64,000 bases of DNA. Origin: Helianthus annuus (lineage: Eukaryota; Streptophyta; Magnoliopsida; Asterales; Asteraceae). The stretch spans positions 83,069,675 to 83,133,674 of the forward strand of contig NC_035444.2 in the NCBI RefSeq assembly GCF_002127325.2. Direction: 5' to 3'. The notes under the pieces were generated by a model. That model did not search any database. It was not told where the DNA came from and was given only the letters and a program-made list of their open reading frames with translations. The stretch's first letter is position 1, and each line of letters opens with the position of its first letter. A program made the translations under genes and the position numbers. Below, piece after piece: positions 21,670-32,742 of the stretch.

Positions 21670-23064
21670 ATGGATCAATACTCAGGAGGTTACAACTACA
21701 CCTATGATGAGGATGATTATAGAGGTAATTATTGCACTAATTGTCGTAACACACGCTCGGTTCAATATAATAACTCATATCAACCATCCAATTCATACAA
21801 CCATTATGAGGAGCCCAGGTACGAGCCATCAACTTCATATACACCAAATGAAGACCAAAGGTATGAACCTCCTCCCTCATACTCATATTTTGATGAACCA
21901 AGGTATGAACCTTCATACTCATACTTTGAAGATTCAAGATATGAGCCACCACCTTCATACTCTTATTATGAGGAACCATGGCGTGAACAACCCACCTCAT
22001 ATGAGTACTATGAAGAACAAAGTTTCGACCCTTATCCATCATATACTTACAATGAAGAACAATGGTGTGAACCATCTACTTCATATGAGTACTATGAGGA
22101 GCCAAGGATCGAACAACCGGATTCAAGCTTTGAGGATCCCAATTCTTTTTCTCTCACCGAGGTAACCAATAGGATATTAGAACACATTAAAACTATCGAA
22201 CGTTGCATAAAAGAATCTCGCGCAAGGGAAGAGGAGTCCCGCGCAAGAGAAGAGTTAAATTGTAATAATAACGTAGAGATAGTTGAAAATGTAAAAATGG
22301 AAGAACAAGAAAGTGAAAAACCGACACATGAGTTAAACAACGAAAGGGGTGAGGTCGATAACGTTAAATTACAAGAAGAGTCTAATTTAGAAGAAATTAA
22401 TCTCTTGTCACCTACTTTCGAAAATCATTGTTTAGTAACCCCTCATGCTAAGTTTTTAAAAGAGCTAAACACTAATGCTAAAGTTGAAGAAATGGTAAGC
22501 GTTAAGTTAACTAATGATCAAAACTCGCTAATAAAAGAAGATCCTTTTGAAATTAACATTACACCGGTTCCATGTTTCTTTCAAAATTCATTTATTAGTA
22601 ATATCACCATTGACAAAGATCTTTGTGTTAACATAATGCCTAACTACATTTTTGAAAAGTTAAGTATTAGTGATTTTGCTCCACTTCAAATACCCATTTT
22701 TCTATCCGATCGGAAAGTAATAAAATCAATCGGTGTAGTTGAGGATGTCTTGGTTCAAGCAAATCAAATGGTTATTCCAACTGACTTTGTCATCCTCGAT
22801 GACGCTCCTCTAGTCTTGGGAAAACCTTTTGTAAAAACTCATGAAGCTTTGAAAAACCGGAAATTTAACAATCTACCTCTTCAATTAGGGGCATTCAAAA
22901 GGGACATAGATCTTGAGCGCTCAATGAAATATCCTTTTGGCAATAATGACCCCCTAATTGAAGATGAGCCAGAACCACCTGATAAGGAGGGTCTAGCAAA
23001 GGACCCTTATAAACGTGGCGCACCACGGAGGCATTCCGCGGAACTATCCTTAGTTTTAGATTAG
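21670..23064 (+). CDS. Intact 464-aa protein of I: Tyr/Pro/Glu repeat domain plus protease-like domain
   Basis: ATG at 21670 (MDQYSGGYNY) is preferred over an upstream in-frame GTG. Residues 44-150 are eight or nine imperfect 14-17 residue repeats built on SYSYYEEPRYEPPP. Residues 164-197 form a charged helix (RILEHIKTIERCIKES, then two RAREE). Residues 300-400 resemble the Athila aspartic protease (VNIMPNYIFEKL, GVVEDVLVQANQMVIPTDFVIL, LVLGKPFV), but the D-S/L-G-A active site is reduced to KDLCVN, so it should be inactive. No Gag core, CCHC or RT is seen. The frame is fully open in a young element, suggesting recent function, perhaps as a structural protein. It could be only a residue of deletion. 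Confidence 0.8.
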   Translation: MDQYSGGYNYTYDEDDYRGNYCTNCRNTRSVQYNNSYQPSNSYNHYEEPRYEPSTSYTPNEDQRYEPPPSYSYFDEPRYEPSYSYFEDSRYEPPPSYSYYEEPWREQPTSYEYYEEQSFDPYPSYTYNEEQWCEPSTSYEYYEEPRIEQPDSSFEDPNSFSLTEVTNRILEHIKTIERCIKESRAREEESRAREELNCNNNVEIVENVKMEEQESEKPTHELNNERGEVDNVKLQEESNLEEINLLSPTFENHCLVTPHAKFLKELNTNAKVEEMVSVKLTNDQNSLIKEDPFEINITPVPCFFQNSFISNITIDKDLCVNIMPNYIFEKLSISDFAPLQIPIFLSDRKVIKSIGVVEDVLVQANQMVIPTDFVILDDAPLVLGKPFVKTHEALKNRKFNNLPLQLGAFKRDIDLERSMKYPFGNNDPLIEDEPEPPDKEGLAKDPYKRGAPRRHSAELSLVLD

Positions 23065-23207
23065 TTTAACTTTTATGCTTTCTAGTTTAGTTTTAATTTG
23101 CAGGAATAAAACACACTCGGGATGGTGAAGGATACTAAGGGAAGCTTGAACCAACACCCCATGCACAAAAACAGAGCCTCTCGACAATTTTTCTTCATTA
23201 CAACAAG

Positions 23208-23395
23208 TTCAGCACGGGGTCGTGCTCAACCCAACACGCCCCCGTGCCCAAAAATCTGCAGAAATGCCCAGTTCAGGTACCTGGACACGGTGCCGTGCTC
23301 ATTGAACACGCCCCGTGCCTAGCCTTCTGTTTACTTTTGGTACTGGCAGTCTGGACACAGGGCCGTGCTCAGCCAACACCACCCCGTGTTCAGCT
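23208..23395 (+). repeat. CACG(N4)CGTG motifs after the ORF of I
   Basis: About six motif copies, again alternating GGGG- and CCCC-centred forms, follow the ORF in a Pro-codon-rich, otherwise non-coding segment. The motif is therefore in both LTRs and on both sides of the ORF. Confidence 0.85.
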
Positions 23396-23468
23396 ACCCA
23401 GTACCATAAAATCTTGTTTTTAACCCACTTTTACACATTTTAATCAACCGAAAAAACTTATTTTTGGG

Positions 23469-23510
23469 ACACATTGAGGACAATGTGTAATTTAAGTGTG
23501 GGGGAGTGCT
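23469..23510 (+). promoter_or_regulatory. Athila-type internal polypurine block
   Basis: ACATTGAGGACAATGTG followed by AAGTGTGGGGGAGTG. This pair normally lies after pol in Athila/Tat elements; here it comes about 400 bases after the protease-like ORF, so pol has been lost in between. The first part is itself a dyad, ACATTG/CAATGT. Confidence 0.75.
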
Positions 23511-24760
23511 AAAACCTTGAATTTTGCAAGTCCTATTAACAAACCTTACACAAAACTCTATTGGAACCGCTAATCACCCCAAATTTTTTTCAAAAACTTT
23601 TCATTTTTTTACTTGTCTTGGTTTAATTTGGGAATTTCAAAATTCTAAAAAGGTTATATTTTTACAAATTTACAACCGATAACGTCGTGATAAAAAGAAC
23701 CAACATAAGAAAATTATGAAACGGCATGACAAGCTTAGTTAAAATTTGATTATATATACTTGATCACATAAAAACCCATTCCCACAAAAGTGAGTTTTGA
23801 GCCTTTATTGAGCATACAAATTTACATCCTTAGACTAAATGCTCATTTTTCGTTTCTTGTGTGAATAGCCTCTTGGTTCTTACAACTCTAGAACTTGCCA
23901 CGACGATTCATTCCCAGTCCTTACCAACTTAAACCCAAGTAAGTAAATGATAGAGGCATTAGGACTAACCATTTTTCTTTCTACACCATTATTTTTCATT
24001 TTTTTTACCACCTACCCAAAATCCCCCTAGTTAACCCCTTTGAGCCTAAACCTTTCGTTTCTTTACCCTAAACCCTTTTTACCTACCAAAAACCCTTTCT
24101 CTTTTTATCCTTTATTTTAGTAACAAGCTCGGTTTTTTTTTTTTCGCAAGCTCGTTCTTTTGTGTGACATCAAAAAAAAAAATATGATGAAGTTAAAAAC
24201 AAACAAAGCTATGCAAACAAAAGCTTGTTTGGAGAAATACTTCAAAATAAAAAGTCACTAAAAACAAAGAGTTTTACGAAAACCGACGCTTTTTACGCTT
24301 TTCGCCCTTTTACTAACCACTAACCCAACCACCCACCTTTAGCCCAAGCATAACCCTTCACCCAAAAAGTCCTCTTGATATTTACAAAGGTATAAAGTTA
24401 AAAAGGAGGAGGATTGATTGCTTGGCAAGCCTATGGTAGGCGTAAGTTCCATGCCGCTCTCGAGTGATTCACTAAAAAATACACCTTCGGCCGAGTGTTG
24501 AGTGATTTCTCCCGTGAGGTATGTGAACTTGTATATAAATGAAATTTTAAAAAGGCATGTTATGCCCAAATAAGTAATTTATCTTATGAAACGTTCTAAA
24601 TAAATCATAACGAATAGGATTGTAAATAGTATAAAAATAAAACCCAATAAAGATCTTGGATTCCCGACACTCAAAGACAAGCCCAAAACCTTCTTTTCTA
24701 CCCATTCCATTTGGGAGTGTAAGCCACATATTAAAGAGTTTTGCTTGAGGACAACCAAAG
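23511..24760 (+). other. I 3' non-coding region
   Basis: AT-rich with homopolymer runs and no ORF with coding character. It ends in a polypurine tract (AAGTGTGGGGATATT, about 24765-24779) against the 3' LTR. Confidence 0.6.
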
Positions 24761-24779
24761 ATTCAAGTGTGGGGATATT

Positions 24780-26567
24780 TGATGTGTGTAAAATGCAACA
24801 TATAAATTACATCAAATGAGGCATAAAACTAACCCTTTTTAAGTACTAATGTTGGAAAAAGTGTGCTTTTGTCTTCCTTTTGTATTTTCAGGGTTAAAAG
24901 AGCTTAAATGAACAAAAGAAGCAAAAAATGCAGCCAAATCCAACATAAATACAAAGAAAAGGAAGAAACGTGGCATGCCCGACTCCTCGACAGCATCTCC
25001 CAAAGCAAAAACAAGAAGAAAGCTGAGCATGGGGCTGTGCCCAGCTGAGCATGGGGCTGTGCCCAGCTGAACACGGGGCTGTGTCCAGCGGACACGGGGT
25101 GTGTCCAGCTCAACACGGGGCCGTGCTCAGCGAGCACGGGGCAGTGTCCAGGATGGTAAGCCCTGGCACAAAAGACAAAGTGGTAGAAGCTTCTATTGCC
25201 CACCACGGGGCCATGCCCAGCGGACACGGGGGCGTGGTCAGAGTGCTGCAGGTGCATTTTTTGTAATTGCGAATTACAATTAATGAAGAGAGAGAGTGTC
25301 AGACGGGCACGGGGCCGTGTCCTGCGGACACGGGGCCGTGCCCAGGCTTCTGTTCAGCGTATAAATAGGAGTGATTGGCTTCATTTCAACTCATCCCTTG
25401 GCACACCACCTCTCTCACACTTCATCCACCACCCACCACCACCATAACACCATCATCCACCACCATCACCCATTGTCCATCGTAGAGTGTGTGAGTCGTC
25501 TCGGGATCCAAGATTGGTCGTAAGAGTTCTTGACAATCAAGGCCATGTTTGCCTAAGTCTCTTACATCACTTGGTGAAGACAAGTGTTTGGTATAATACT
25601 TTTTATTTTTAATCTTTTGCACTTTTTATTTGGTTTTGTATTAATGACTTTAATAACTAGTTGCTTATGTTGAAGGTGATCTTTCCTTATCGTTTGTCCG
25701 TGGTGTCTTGGCATTATTTTACTGTCTATATAAAATAAAAGATTTTCACCATTCATATCTCCACGGTCTATATGGAGGTATGTTGGCTACCTGGTCGGGG
25801 GTTAAGGGAACGGTTTGGTAAGGGTCTTGCCCTTGTTCAGCGTTTAGAGGTCCTGCAAGGGACCTGGGTCAAATTTAGTAGGATCTCCTTCAATGCCCAT
25901 AGGTATTGGATGGCGGGGATCCAAACTCTTTGACCCCCTCATAAGTTAACTACTATTAATACTATAACCCGGCTATTTAGGACTGTATCCCTGCTGACTC
26001 AGACTACTTAGCCGAGGGTAACGTCACCGCCAAAAGCGGGGCCTACCACAATTTGCATTAATAACTTAATTCATTATCTTCCAATAATCCAACCCTTTAG
26101 GATTGAATCCTTGCTGACTCAAACTACTGGGTTGAGGGTAACGTCGCCTTCAAAAGAGGGGCCTACTACAATAACTAAGATAATCTCTTAAACAAGTGCA
26201 AAAGTGCGAAAATAATCAAAGGTTATACTAATACACGAGTTGGATCCAAGTGATTCATCTTGTCTATCTGTTTTTATTTTATCTTTATTTTTCAGCATTT
26301 AGTTAGTTTTTATTTTTCTAGTTTAAAAAACCTTTTTCTAACTTTTTGATTTGATTAGACGTTGAGGATAAACCGGTACTAAAAGCTCTATTGTCCTTGG
26401 ACAACCTCAGTATCTTACCAACACTATACTACGTCCACGATGGGTGCACTTGCCCATATGTGTGTTTAGTGTTAGTAAATATCGTGTTTTATAAATTTAA
26501 AACTTGGCTAAAAGTGTAAAAGGGCTTAAAATATACATAAAAAATATAACACACTTCACGCACATCA
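24780..26567 (+). mobile_element. I 3' LTR
   Basis: 1788 bases, nearly identical to 19481-21267. The structured module recurs at 25762-26172. Changes there fall in loops: CCTGTAAGG to CCTGCAAGG, and GGATTGTATCC to GGATTGAATCC. Confidence 0.95.
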
Positions 26568-26625
26568 ATTGTACAGATCTTTCATAATCATCATCTATAC
26601 TATCCACATTATGATCACAAAATGA

Positions 26626-27447
26626 CTAAGCAGCTCTCTTTTCTTTGGATGATCCTCCATCAATTTTCTTTCTGGTTGACTGTTCGTTGTTCTTGTGATA
26701 AATAGCCTTTTTGTAATAGTCCTCACGAAACGGATTTACACTTTCATCAACTCTATTGTTTGGACATTCTCTTCTGAAGTGACCTTTTTCTTTACATTTG
26801 AAGCAAGTTACTTTGTTCTTGTCAAAACCCATCTTCATTTCAGGTCCTTCCAAACATCTTCTGCCAGTGTTCTCCATGAATCGTTGAGCTCTTCGAATGA
26901 CACTCGCCATGCACCAACGAATATCCATCAGTTCCATTTCTTCTGGATCCACCTGATCGTAATCCTCTTTTGTCATGTTAGGATTTCCAATCTTTCCTGC
27001 AATTAAACCTTCATAAGATACCAGAATGGAAGCTAAAAAGCTCATATGCTGTTGAGCAAATTCATTGTTCAGCAATGGAGAATTCTTCCAATCAAGATTG
27101 GAATTTGAATTTGACGATCCGGATGCAGACGATGCATGATATCCCGGATCATAACTTGAAGATGTATTCTTCGGTGAATCATTGGTCTTTTCTGCCGTAA
27201 AACCCGTTTTGATCCTTGGAGATTCATTGTTTTGTATCAACCCTCTTCGATAGTACAAACCAACATTTTGTTGATAGTTGGAACTTGACATCTTGTTTTG
27301 TTTTTGAATCAACAGATCATGCCCCTCTATTTTTTCTATCAATTGATCTAATGACAGTCTATCAAAGTTAGCATCATTTTTCAACATAATCACATATGTT
27401 TTCCAATCATCTTCATGTGGTAGAGCTTCAACAAGTTTATCTACCAT
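26626..27447 (-). pseudogene. gag: D gag second part with intact CCHC
   Basis: In the same frame as the N-terminal part. It shows VDKLVEALPHEDDWKTYVIM and a Ser/Asn-rich linker, then the zinc knuckle CFKCKEKGHFRRECP (about 26768-26812). It ends at a TAG near 26626, after which the frame stays open to the I insertion. This is the usual end of the copia Gag domain; the extra 1.5 kb of Gag on the other side of I is the lineage-specific extension. Confidence 0.85.
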
Positions 27448-27516
27448 TTCTTCTCTCTCTTTTTTAATTTCAAATCTCTCCAGCTCAATCTTTAGATGAC
27501 AAAATCATTCAATCAT

Positions 27517-28047
27517 TTAACGAACTGTTTCATTCTTCATGCAGCTAAACATGTCAAACTCTTTTTTCAACAACGATATTTTGTTTTTCTTGATATCTTT
27601 CCCTCCTTCAGCTTTCAATTTTAACGCTTCCCAAATTGACTTAGAAGTTTCACCATACTGAAGCAGTGAAAAAATATCCTCTCTGATAGATTGTTGAAGT
27701 AGAGTTTTCATTCTCAATTCTGCTGAATGTTCTCTCTTATCATTTGCTGTGAAATCTTTCAGTGTGATCAGTTCACGTCTTTCATTTCTTGGTTTTACAT
27801 ATCCCAAAGTCAAACAAATCCAGCTATCATACGCATAAGCTTGCACCCAATTTTCAAATCTTTCATACCAACAGTGATAATCTTCGATATTCATGAGCTT
27901 TGGTGGTCTCTGATGATTTCCATACACATTGTCGTAACTCAAACTTTCTGATATCACTTTAGTAGCAATCTTCGGAGTAATTGGCATATCTTCTGAAGTA
28001 AACGCGTTATAAAACGTGTTGTAAAACTCTTCGCCAAAATCCGACAT
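27517..28047 (-). pseudogene. gag: D gag N-terminal domain
   Basis: The start MSDFGEEF at 28047 fits better than an upstream Met at 28107. RPPKLMNIEDYHCWYERFENWV and LLQQSIREDIFSLLQYGETSKSIWEALK are typical of the copia Gag N-terminal domain. Two nonsense codons (TAA, TGA) at 27505-27520 interrupt the link to the next part; both are one C-to-T step from Gln and Arg. Confidence 0.85.
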
Positions 28048-28169
28048 CTTTAAAATGTTTCTTGAATCTCTCACTTTAATCTTCAAACCTAGACAACAAA
28101 AAAACACAAATAATCAGTACAATCAATATCAAATAAACTAAAACTGACTGACACTTGATTGACACGAAA

Positions 28170-28760
28170 TGATCCCGATATGGAAATGTTCACTTTCGAG
28201 TGAAAATATGACACACGGGCGAAATTAGATCAAACGTATGAGCGAAACCCAAGTTGACTAATGAGCTAAACTGGTTGGACAAATAAGCGAACCCTGGTTG
28301 GACCGAATGAGCGAAACCTTGTTGAGCCGAATAAGTGGAACCTTTGATGTCAAACAAGTGAACCTGACTATGTCCGAATAAGCGGGAGTACAATGTCCGT
28401 ATAAGCGAAAGTATCAAGTTGTATGTTTGAGCGGAACTATAATGTCCATTCGAGCGGATCTACAAGGTTCGAATATGCGGAACTAACATGTCTGTTCGAG
28501 CGGAACTACTCAATGTCTGTTCAAGCGGATCTACTTGATGTCTGTTCGAGCGGAACTCCTCAGTTCGTATGAGCGGAACTATGTAGTTTGGAGCGAAACT
28601 AGTGTCACAAAAGCGGACCTTACGAGCGAAACCTCAACAAAATGACCCAATAAGCGGACCACTGGAGCGGAACTACAACAAATTTTGTTCACTGAAGCGA
28701 GCCTATGTGTATCATTAAGCGAACCTACACATTGTTCAAATAAGCGGAACTACATCCGAA
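28170..28760 (-). repeat. GAGCGGAAC motif array in the leader of D
   Basis: More than 20 variants of (T/C)GAGCGGAACT, ATAAGCGGA and GAGCGGATC, spaced about 20-30 bases and often next to TGTCCG or TGTTCG, lie between primer-binding site and gag. The same word AAGCGGAACTAC flanks the palindromes of the D LTR. Confidence 0.9.
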
Positions 28761-28940
28761 TGTAATTTGGTCCATTTTTAGGTCGAATTTTGATGTGAAA
28801 CTTTCAAGGGTTTGTTATTATCCACTAATACACATCCTGTGAAAAATTTGACCGATTTTAACCGTGGAAACTATCTGAAATGAAAAAAGAAGGTGTAGAA
28901 GTCAGAATAAGAATGATATCAAGCTAAGCTCTTCTTCTTG

Positions 28941-28953
28941 TGCTCTGATACCA
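28941..28953 (-). promoter_or_regulatory. Primer-binding site of D (tRNA-iMet)
   Basis: Sense TGGTATCAGAGCA, two bases inside the 5' LTR at 28956. Confidence 0.9.
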
Positions 28954-28955
28954 CT

Positions 28956-29375
28956 TGTTGGATCGTTGTAGACCCCGAATGAGTCGATCAGAAGAACTTT
29001 AAGTCCGGTTCAAAGGCGGAATCAGAGAAACGGACATAGAAACAGCTTGATACTATACAGTCTGTCACTTTGATTGATATTAACAGTGATTACAACCTAG
29101 ACAAATCTTGGCAGCACTTCGTTACAATTTCAGGAACCGTCGTGCCGAATAAACGAAACAGTGCACCTTATATAGATGTGGAGGTTTCGCTTATATGGAC
29201 ATGTCCATATAAGCGGAACTACATGCTAGTGGTTTCGCTTTTATGGACATTGTCCATATAAGCGGAACTACTTGCTTATCCACCAAGTTTCGTTTCTCGA
29301 ACCTCGTGCACTAGATATCCTATTCTATTCTATTACATGATACAAGACGAAGTCAATAGACGTAATGCACTAACA
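28956..29375 (-). mobile_element. D 5' LTR with palindromes beside TATA
   Basis: 420 bases. In sense order, two dyads (29231-29271 and 29183-29222) stand just before the TATA box CTATATAAGG (29167-29176). The second contains a perfect 26-base palindrome at 29189-29214, centred on GGACATGTCC; the first is the same with a few mismatches. Confidence 0.9.
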
Positions 29376-29380
29376 AGCAC

Positions 29381-31010
29381 CTCACGGTGTGTTGTTTGAT
29401 AATTGTCAAGTGTTGTCTGTGATTGATGTTTAACAATTGTTATGTGTGTCTTTGATCTATTATGAATGTAGGGAGTTGTACCAGAAACTGTAATCGTATG
29501 TTGTGTGAATTAGGGCCCTGATATCTTAGTGTTAAACTGATAGATTGGAACATAATTGATAAAGATTTGATGTTTTGTATTTAGTCAAGATTACTGTGTT
29601 ATTGATGAATCTGTTGCCATGTGAGTATGACCTTATCTATGCACAAAATCACCGAATAATCGGGATCTGTGGCAGTAGGCACAATGATTGTTTAGGGTTG
29701 AGCATGATTAGGATAATGATTGTTCATCTTCATGGTACATGTGTATGGTTAATAGGATTAGTGGATCTGAATGAAGGAAATCGTCAAATTATTAGCATCT
29801 CATGAGTAGTAACCGTCTGTTTAGGGTTATGACGAAACAGGACCTTCCATCACATGTGATTCATGGCGAAACAAGGGACTTTCGTCGCATGATAACTCGA
29901 CGAAACACATGGTGTTTCATCGTATGTGTTTCGTCGCATAGGAGTTTCGCCGGGGAAGGTCTGCATGGGCAGTAGGCTTGAAGTTTATGCATGTTGCATG
30001 TAGGACAATGAATGATTATGCCTGAATAAAACCACGGTGCCCACTGTTAGTGTCGCCTACTATTAATGATGCTACTACAACTGTTAAGCATTAGTTTAGA
30101 ACACATACGTGTATTGTGTGATTATGTGGGATGTATAACTGCTGTGATAGTTTGTTTGTACATTATGACTATATGTGAACATAAACTAATTGCGAGTACT
30201 TGAATGCAATAGGGTGTGACTGTTTAAGTGTGAACGAGTAGTTAAATCTTACCGAGCAAACCAAGGTGAGTTCACTGCTCTTTTCTAAGCATGCATCCCG
30301 GTGGGTTGGGACATCTGATAAACGTTCCTGGAAGGAATGCTGGGTAAACTATTAAACTGGGATGTTGCTTATTAAACTCAGTATCTATCATATAAGACCC
30401 CTTACATCTACCGTGTTGCTGAGAAGGCAACGAGGTATTTAGTTGATAGCGCTATTAGGTTTGGCACCCTCACACCAGGCCGGAATGGACGGGCGTGAAC
30501 TATTTACCTTGACCACTTGACCAATGCTTTGATAGAGGCATTGGGGTTTTGGGCAAACACATCTAGTAGCCACATACGGTAATCGAGTTAATAACATCAT
30601 CAAAACAAAACATTGAATTGTTCTAAACACACATCTGGTAAATAAACGCGTTAACAACACTTTGAACTCACCAGCGTCGTCTGACATACTTGTTTGCATG
30701 CTTGCAGGTCGTTAGATTTCTGGACATGGACTTGCTATCTGGGAGTGCTGGAGTGGTCATGGATCGAGGCTCTTGGATACATTTGATACATTGGCTTTGA
30801 ATACTTGTCATGAAACAGTTGTTTAACAGTTTACTATTTGCTTCCGCTGAACATCTCTTTTGGTTTAAACTTATGATTTGGATTTGTATTTGGCAATTAA
30901 TGAAATGTCTTATTTAAATACTATATGTGGTTCAATGTGATTAGTGGCTTGGATCTTGGTACGTCACACCTCCCGCGGTGCTACCGCATGTGGAATTTTG
31001 GGGTGTGACA
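29381..31010 (+). mobile_element. C 5' LTR, second part
   Basis: Continues the LTR begun at 14471 and ends GGGGTGTGACA. A second GTTTCGTC cluster is at 29828-29952. An 86-codon antisense ORF (30439-30699) is also present in the 3' LTR, but I see no support for coding. Confidence 0.92.
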
Positions 31011-31013
31011 GTT

Positions 31014-31031
31014 TGGTATCAGAGCCACTGG
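31014..31031 (+). promoter_or_regulatory. Primer-binding site of C (tRNA-iMet)
   Basis: TGGTATCAGAGCCACTGG lies three bases inside the 5' LTR. Confidence 0.92.
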
Positions 31032-31526
31032 TTATAGTGAACTAGGTTTTAAAACGTTTTTGTAATACCAGACTATAACCGAACACCTTCGAAAATCGAC
31101 TATGACACTCAGCTCCAGATTGCAAGGTTCATCTTCTTTCTACTTTATGCATTACTTGTTTAGTAGTCACACACTCACAGCTTGCATGAAACAACACACT
31201 AGATATTATGGTGACTCGATAGTATGACACTACTCTTCGACTTATGTGAATCGTAATCCTGTGATACTGTTCGTTGTGCTATTTGGACGGGGGGAAACTT
31301 CTTGCGCAAGTTAAGAGGCACTGAGATAAGCATGAAAATTGCCTTATTATTATGGGTGCACACATAATAATAACGTGGGGTGCATGTAAGTCCCAGTGAG
31401 GCTTAACAAGTGTGAGAAGGGTTCTGCCCTATTGTGTGTGAATTTGGTAGTTGTAGACTTTAACGTGATACTTGGCTTCTACCTCAACTCGATTCTTAAC
31501 CTTGTTCCCTCTCCTTATATAGAATC

Positions 31527-32742
31527 ATGAGTGGACGAGGTCACGGACGTGGTCACATCGCAATGACCTAAGCTGAGCTGACAAACTTAATCAATACACG
31601 TGTGGCTGAGGCTCTGGCAGCCTACCAAGCTGGTACGAAATGTGCTAAATACTCATTAATCTTGTGTCGCGTACACGACTCTTACCCCTGTAATGTGTTT
31701 CTTTCGTTCATTAGGTCAGCAAGCGCAAAACCAAAACAACCCACCTGCTTGTACGTTCAAGATGTTTATGGATTGTAAGCCGCATACCTTCAATGGGATT
31801 GAAGGGGCTGTAGGACTCCTGCGATGGTTCGAGAAGGCGGAATCAGTGTTTGCGATGTGTAACTGTCCTGCTGGGGACAGAGTGAAGTATGCTACGGGCA
31901 CACTCGAGGACGGTGCCCTGACATGGTGGAATGCCCAGGTTCAGTTGTTGGGCATCGAGGCGGCAAATGCCACTACCTGGGATGATTTTAAGGAGCTGAT
32001 AAGGGAGGAGTATTGTCCTCGCGATGAGATACAGAAGCTAGAGAATGAGTATTATGATCTGAAGATGGTGGGATCGGAGATTGAAGCGTATGCGAAACGG
32101 TCACATGAGTTGGCGATCATGTGCCCGAACATGTCCCGACCTCCGCATCGGAGAATTGAACTGTTCATCAAGGGATTAGCTCCTCGAGTGAAGGGCTTGG
32201 TTACTGCGGCAAACCTCAACAACATAACTCAGATTATTCGTTTGGCTCACAAGGTAACCGATCAGGAGGTGGAAAGTGGTTCTTTACCACCGCGTGTTTC
32301 TACCACTACTGCTATTACATCCACCGCAACTGCGCCTGCTAGTGATAACAAGCGAAAATGGAATGACGCTGATAAGTCAACCAGTGTCAGCCAATCTCAG
32401 AAGAGGCTAGACAACAGCAACAACCGTAGTTTCAGTCAGTCGTCTTCAGTCAATCAAGGTCAGGGCAGTAATCAAAACCAGGGTTCTTATGTTGGGAAGA
32501 AGCCACAGTGCAACAAGTGTGGCTATCATCATTATAGGCAGTGTGTCCGGGCTTGCCGTAGGTGCGAGAAAGTGGGCCATGAGGCCAAAGACTGTAGAGC
32601 CCCGCAGCCAAAACATCAACAGCAGCAAACCAGCAATATCAGAGACAGCAAGGGCAACAACCACCGCAGAATCAGGGTTTCAAGAAAGGTTGCTATCAGT
32701 GTGGAGATGAGGGCCACTTTAAGCGGGATTGCCCTCAGTTGA
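31527..32742 (+). pseudogene. gag: C gag, probably spliced, with zinc knuckles
   Basis: ATG at 31527 starts MSGRGHGRGHIAMT and is cut by TAA at 31569 where a Gln is expected. A likely 82-base intron (31633-31714) separates exon 1 from GQQAQNQNNPPACTFKMFMD. The Gag core has LLRWFEKAESVFAMC, GALTWWNAQVQ and WDDFKELIREEYCP. The nucleocapsid has CNKCGYHHYRQC and CRRCEKVGHEAKDC, and after a frame change near 32640, CYQCGDEGHFKRDC. Exon 2 then opens into protease. Confidence 0.85.
31633..31714 (+). other. Predicted intron in C gag
   Basis: Donor CTG/GTACGA and acceptor TTCATTAG/GTCAGC. Removing it joins AAYQA to GQQAQN in frame at phase 1; the intron itself has stops. No transcript evidence. Confidence 0.5.

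Larger units (their letters stand above)
19481..26567 (+). mobile_element. I: non-autonomous Athila-like gypsy element
   Basis: 7087 bases, TGATGTGTG...CACATCA, flanked by ATTGT on both sides (19476-19480 and 26568-26572). Two LTRs of 1787 and 1788 bases differ at about 30 positions by eye (about 98% identity), so this is the youngest insertion here. The primer-binding site is tRNA-Asp type. One intact ORF (21670-23064) is followed by the Athila-style GAGGACAATGT...AAGTGTGGGGGAG block and about 1.3 kb of non-coding DNA. There is no RT, RNase H or integrase, so it must have moved with enzymes supplied in trans. Confidence 0.93.
14900..29375 (-). mobile_element. D: gag-only Sirevirus-like copia element
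   Basis: It runs TGTTGGATCG...GCACTAACA, flanked by GGCAC (14895-14899) and AGCAC (29376-29380); the uninterrupted LTR copy in C reads AGCAC. Sense order from the right: 420-bp 5' LTR, iMet primer-binding site, a 0.6 kb motif-array leader, a very long gag, about 2.3 kb of non-coding sequence, polypurine tract, and a 3' LTR shortened to 89 bases. There is no trace of protease, integrase or RT. Element I (19481-26567) is inserted in gag. D fits the published TR-GAG concept of non-autonomous elements. Confidence 0.9.

Noticed and set aside
21704..22165. Alternative +2 frame ORF over the repeat domain of I
   Set aside because: It is a shadow of the tandem coding repeats in the 464-codon frame, which alone continues into the protease-like domain.
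28170..28760. CRISPR-like spaced repeats
   Set aside because: The repeats are short and degenerate with irregular spacing, inside a plant retroelement leader, with no cas genes.
28941..28953. tRNA gene suggested by TGGTATCAGAGC
   Set aside because: It is only the complement of the tRNA 3' end, placed next to an LTR as a primer-binding site; no cloverleaf.
30439..30699. 86-codon antisense ORF, repeated at 37797-38057
   Set aside because: Conserved only because both LTRs of C are copies of one sequence; no protein features.
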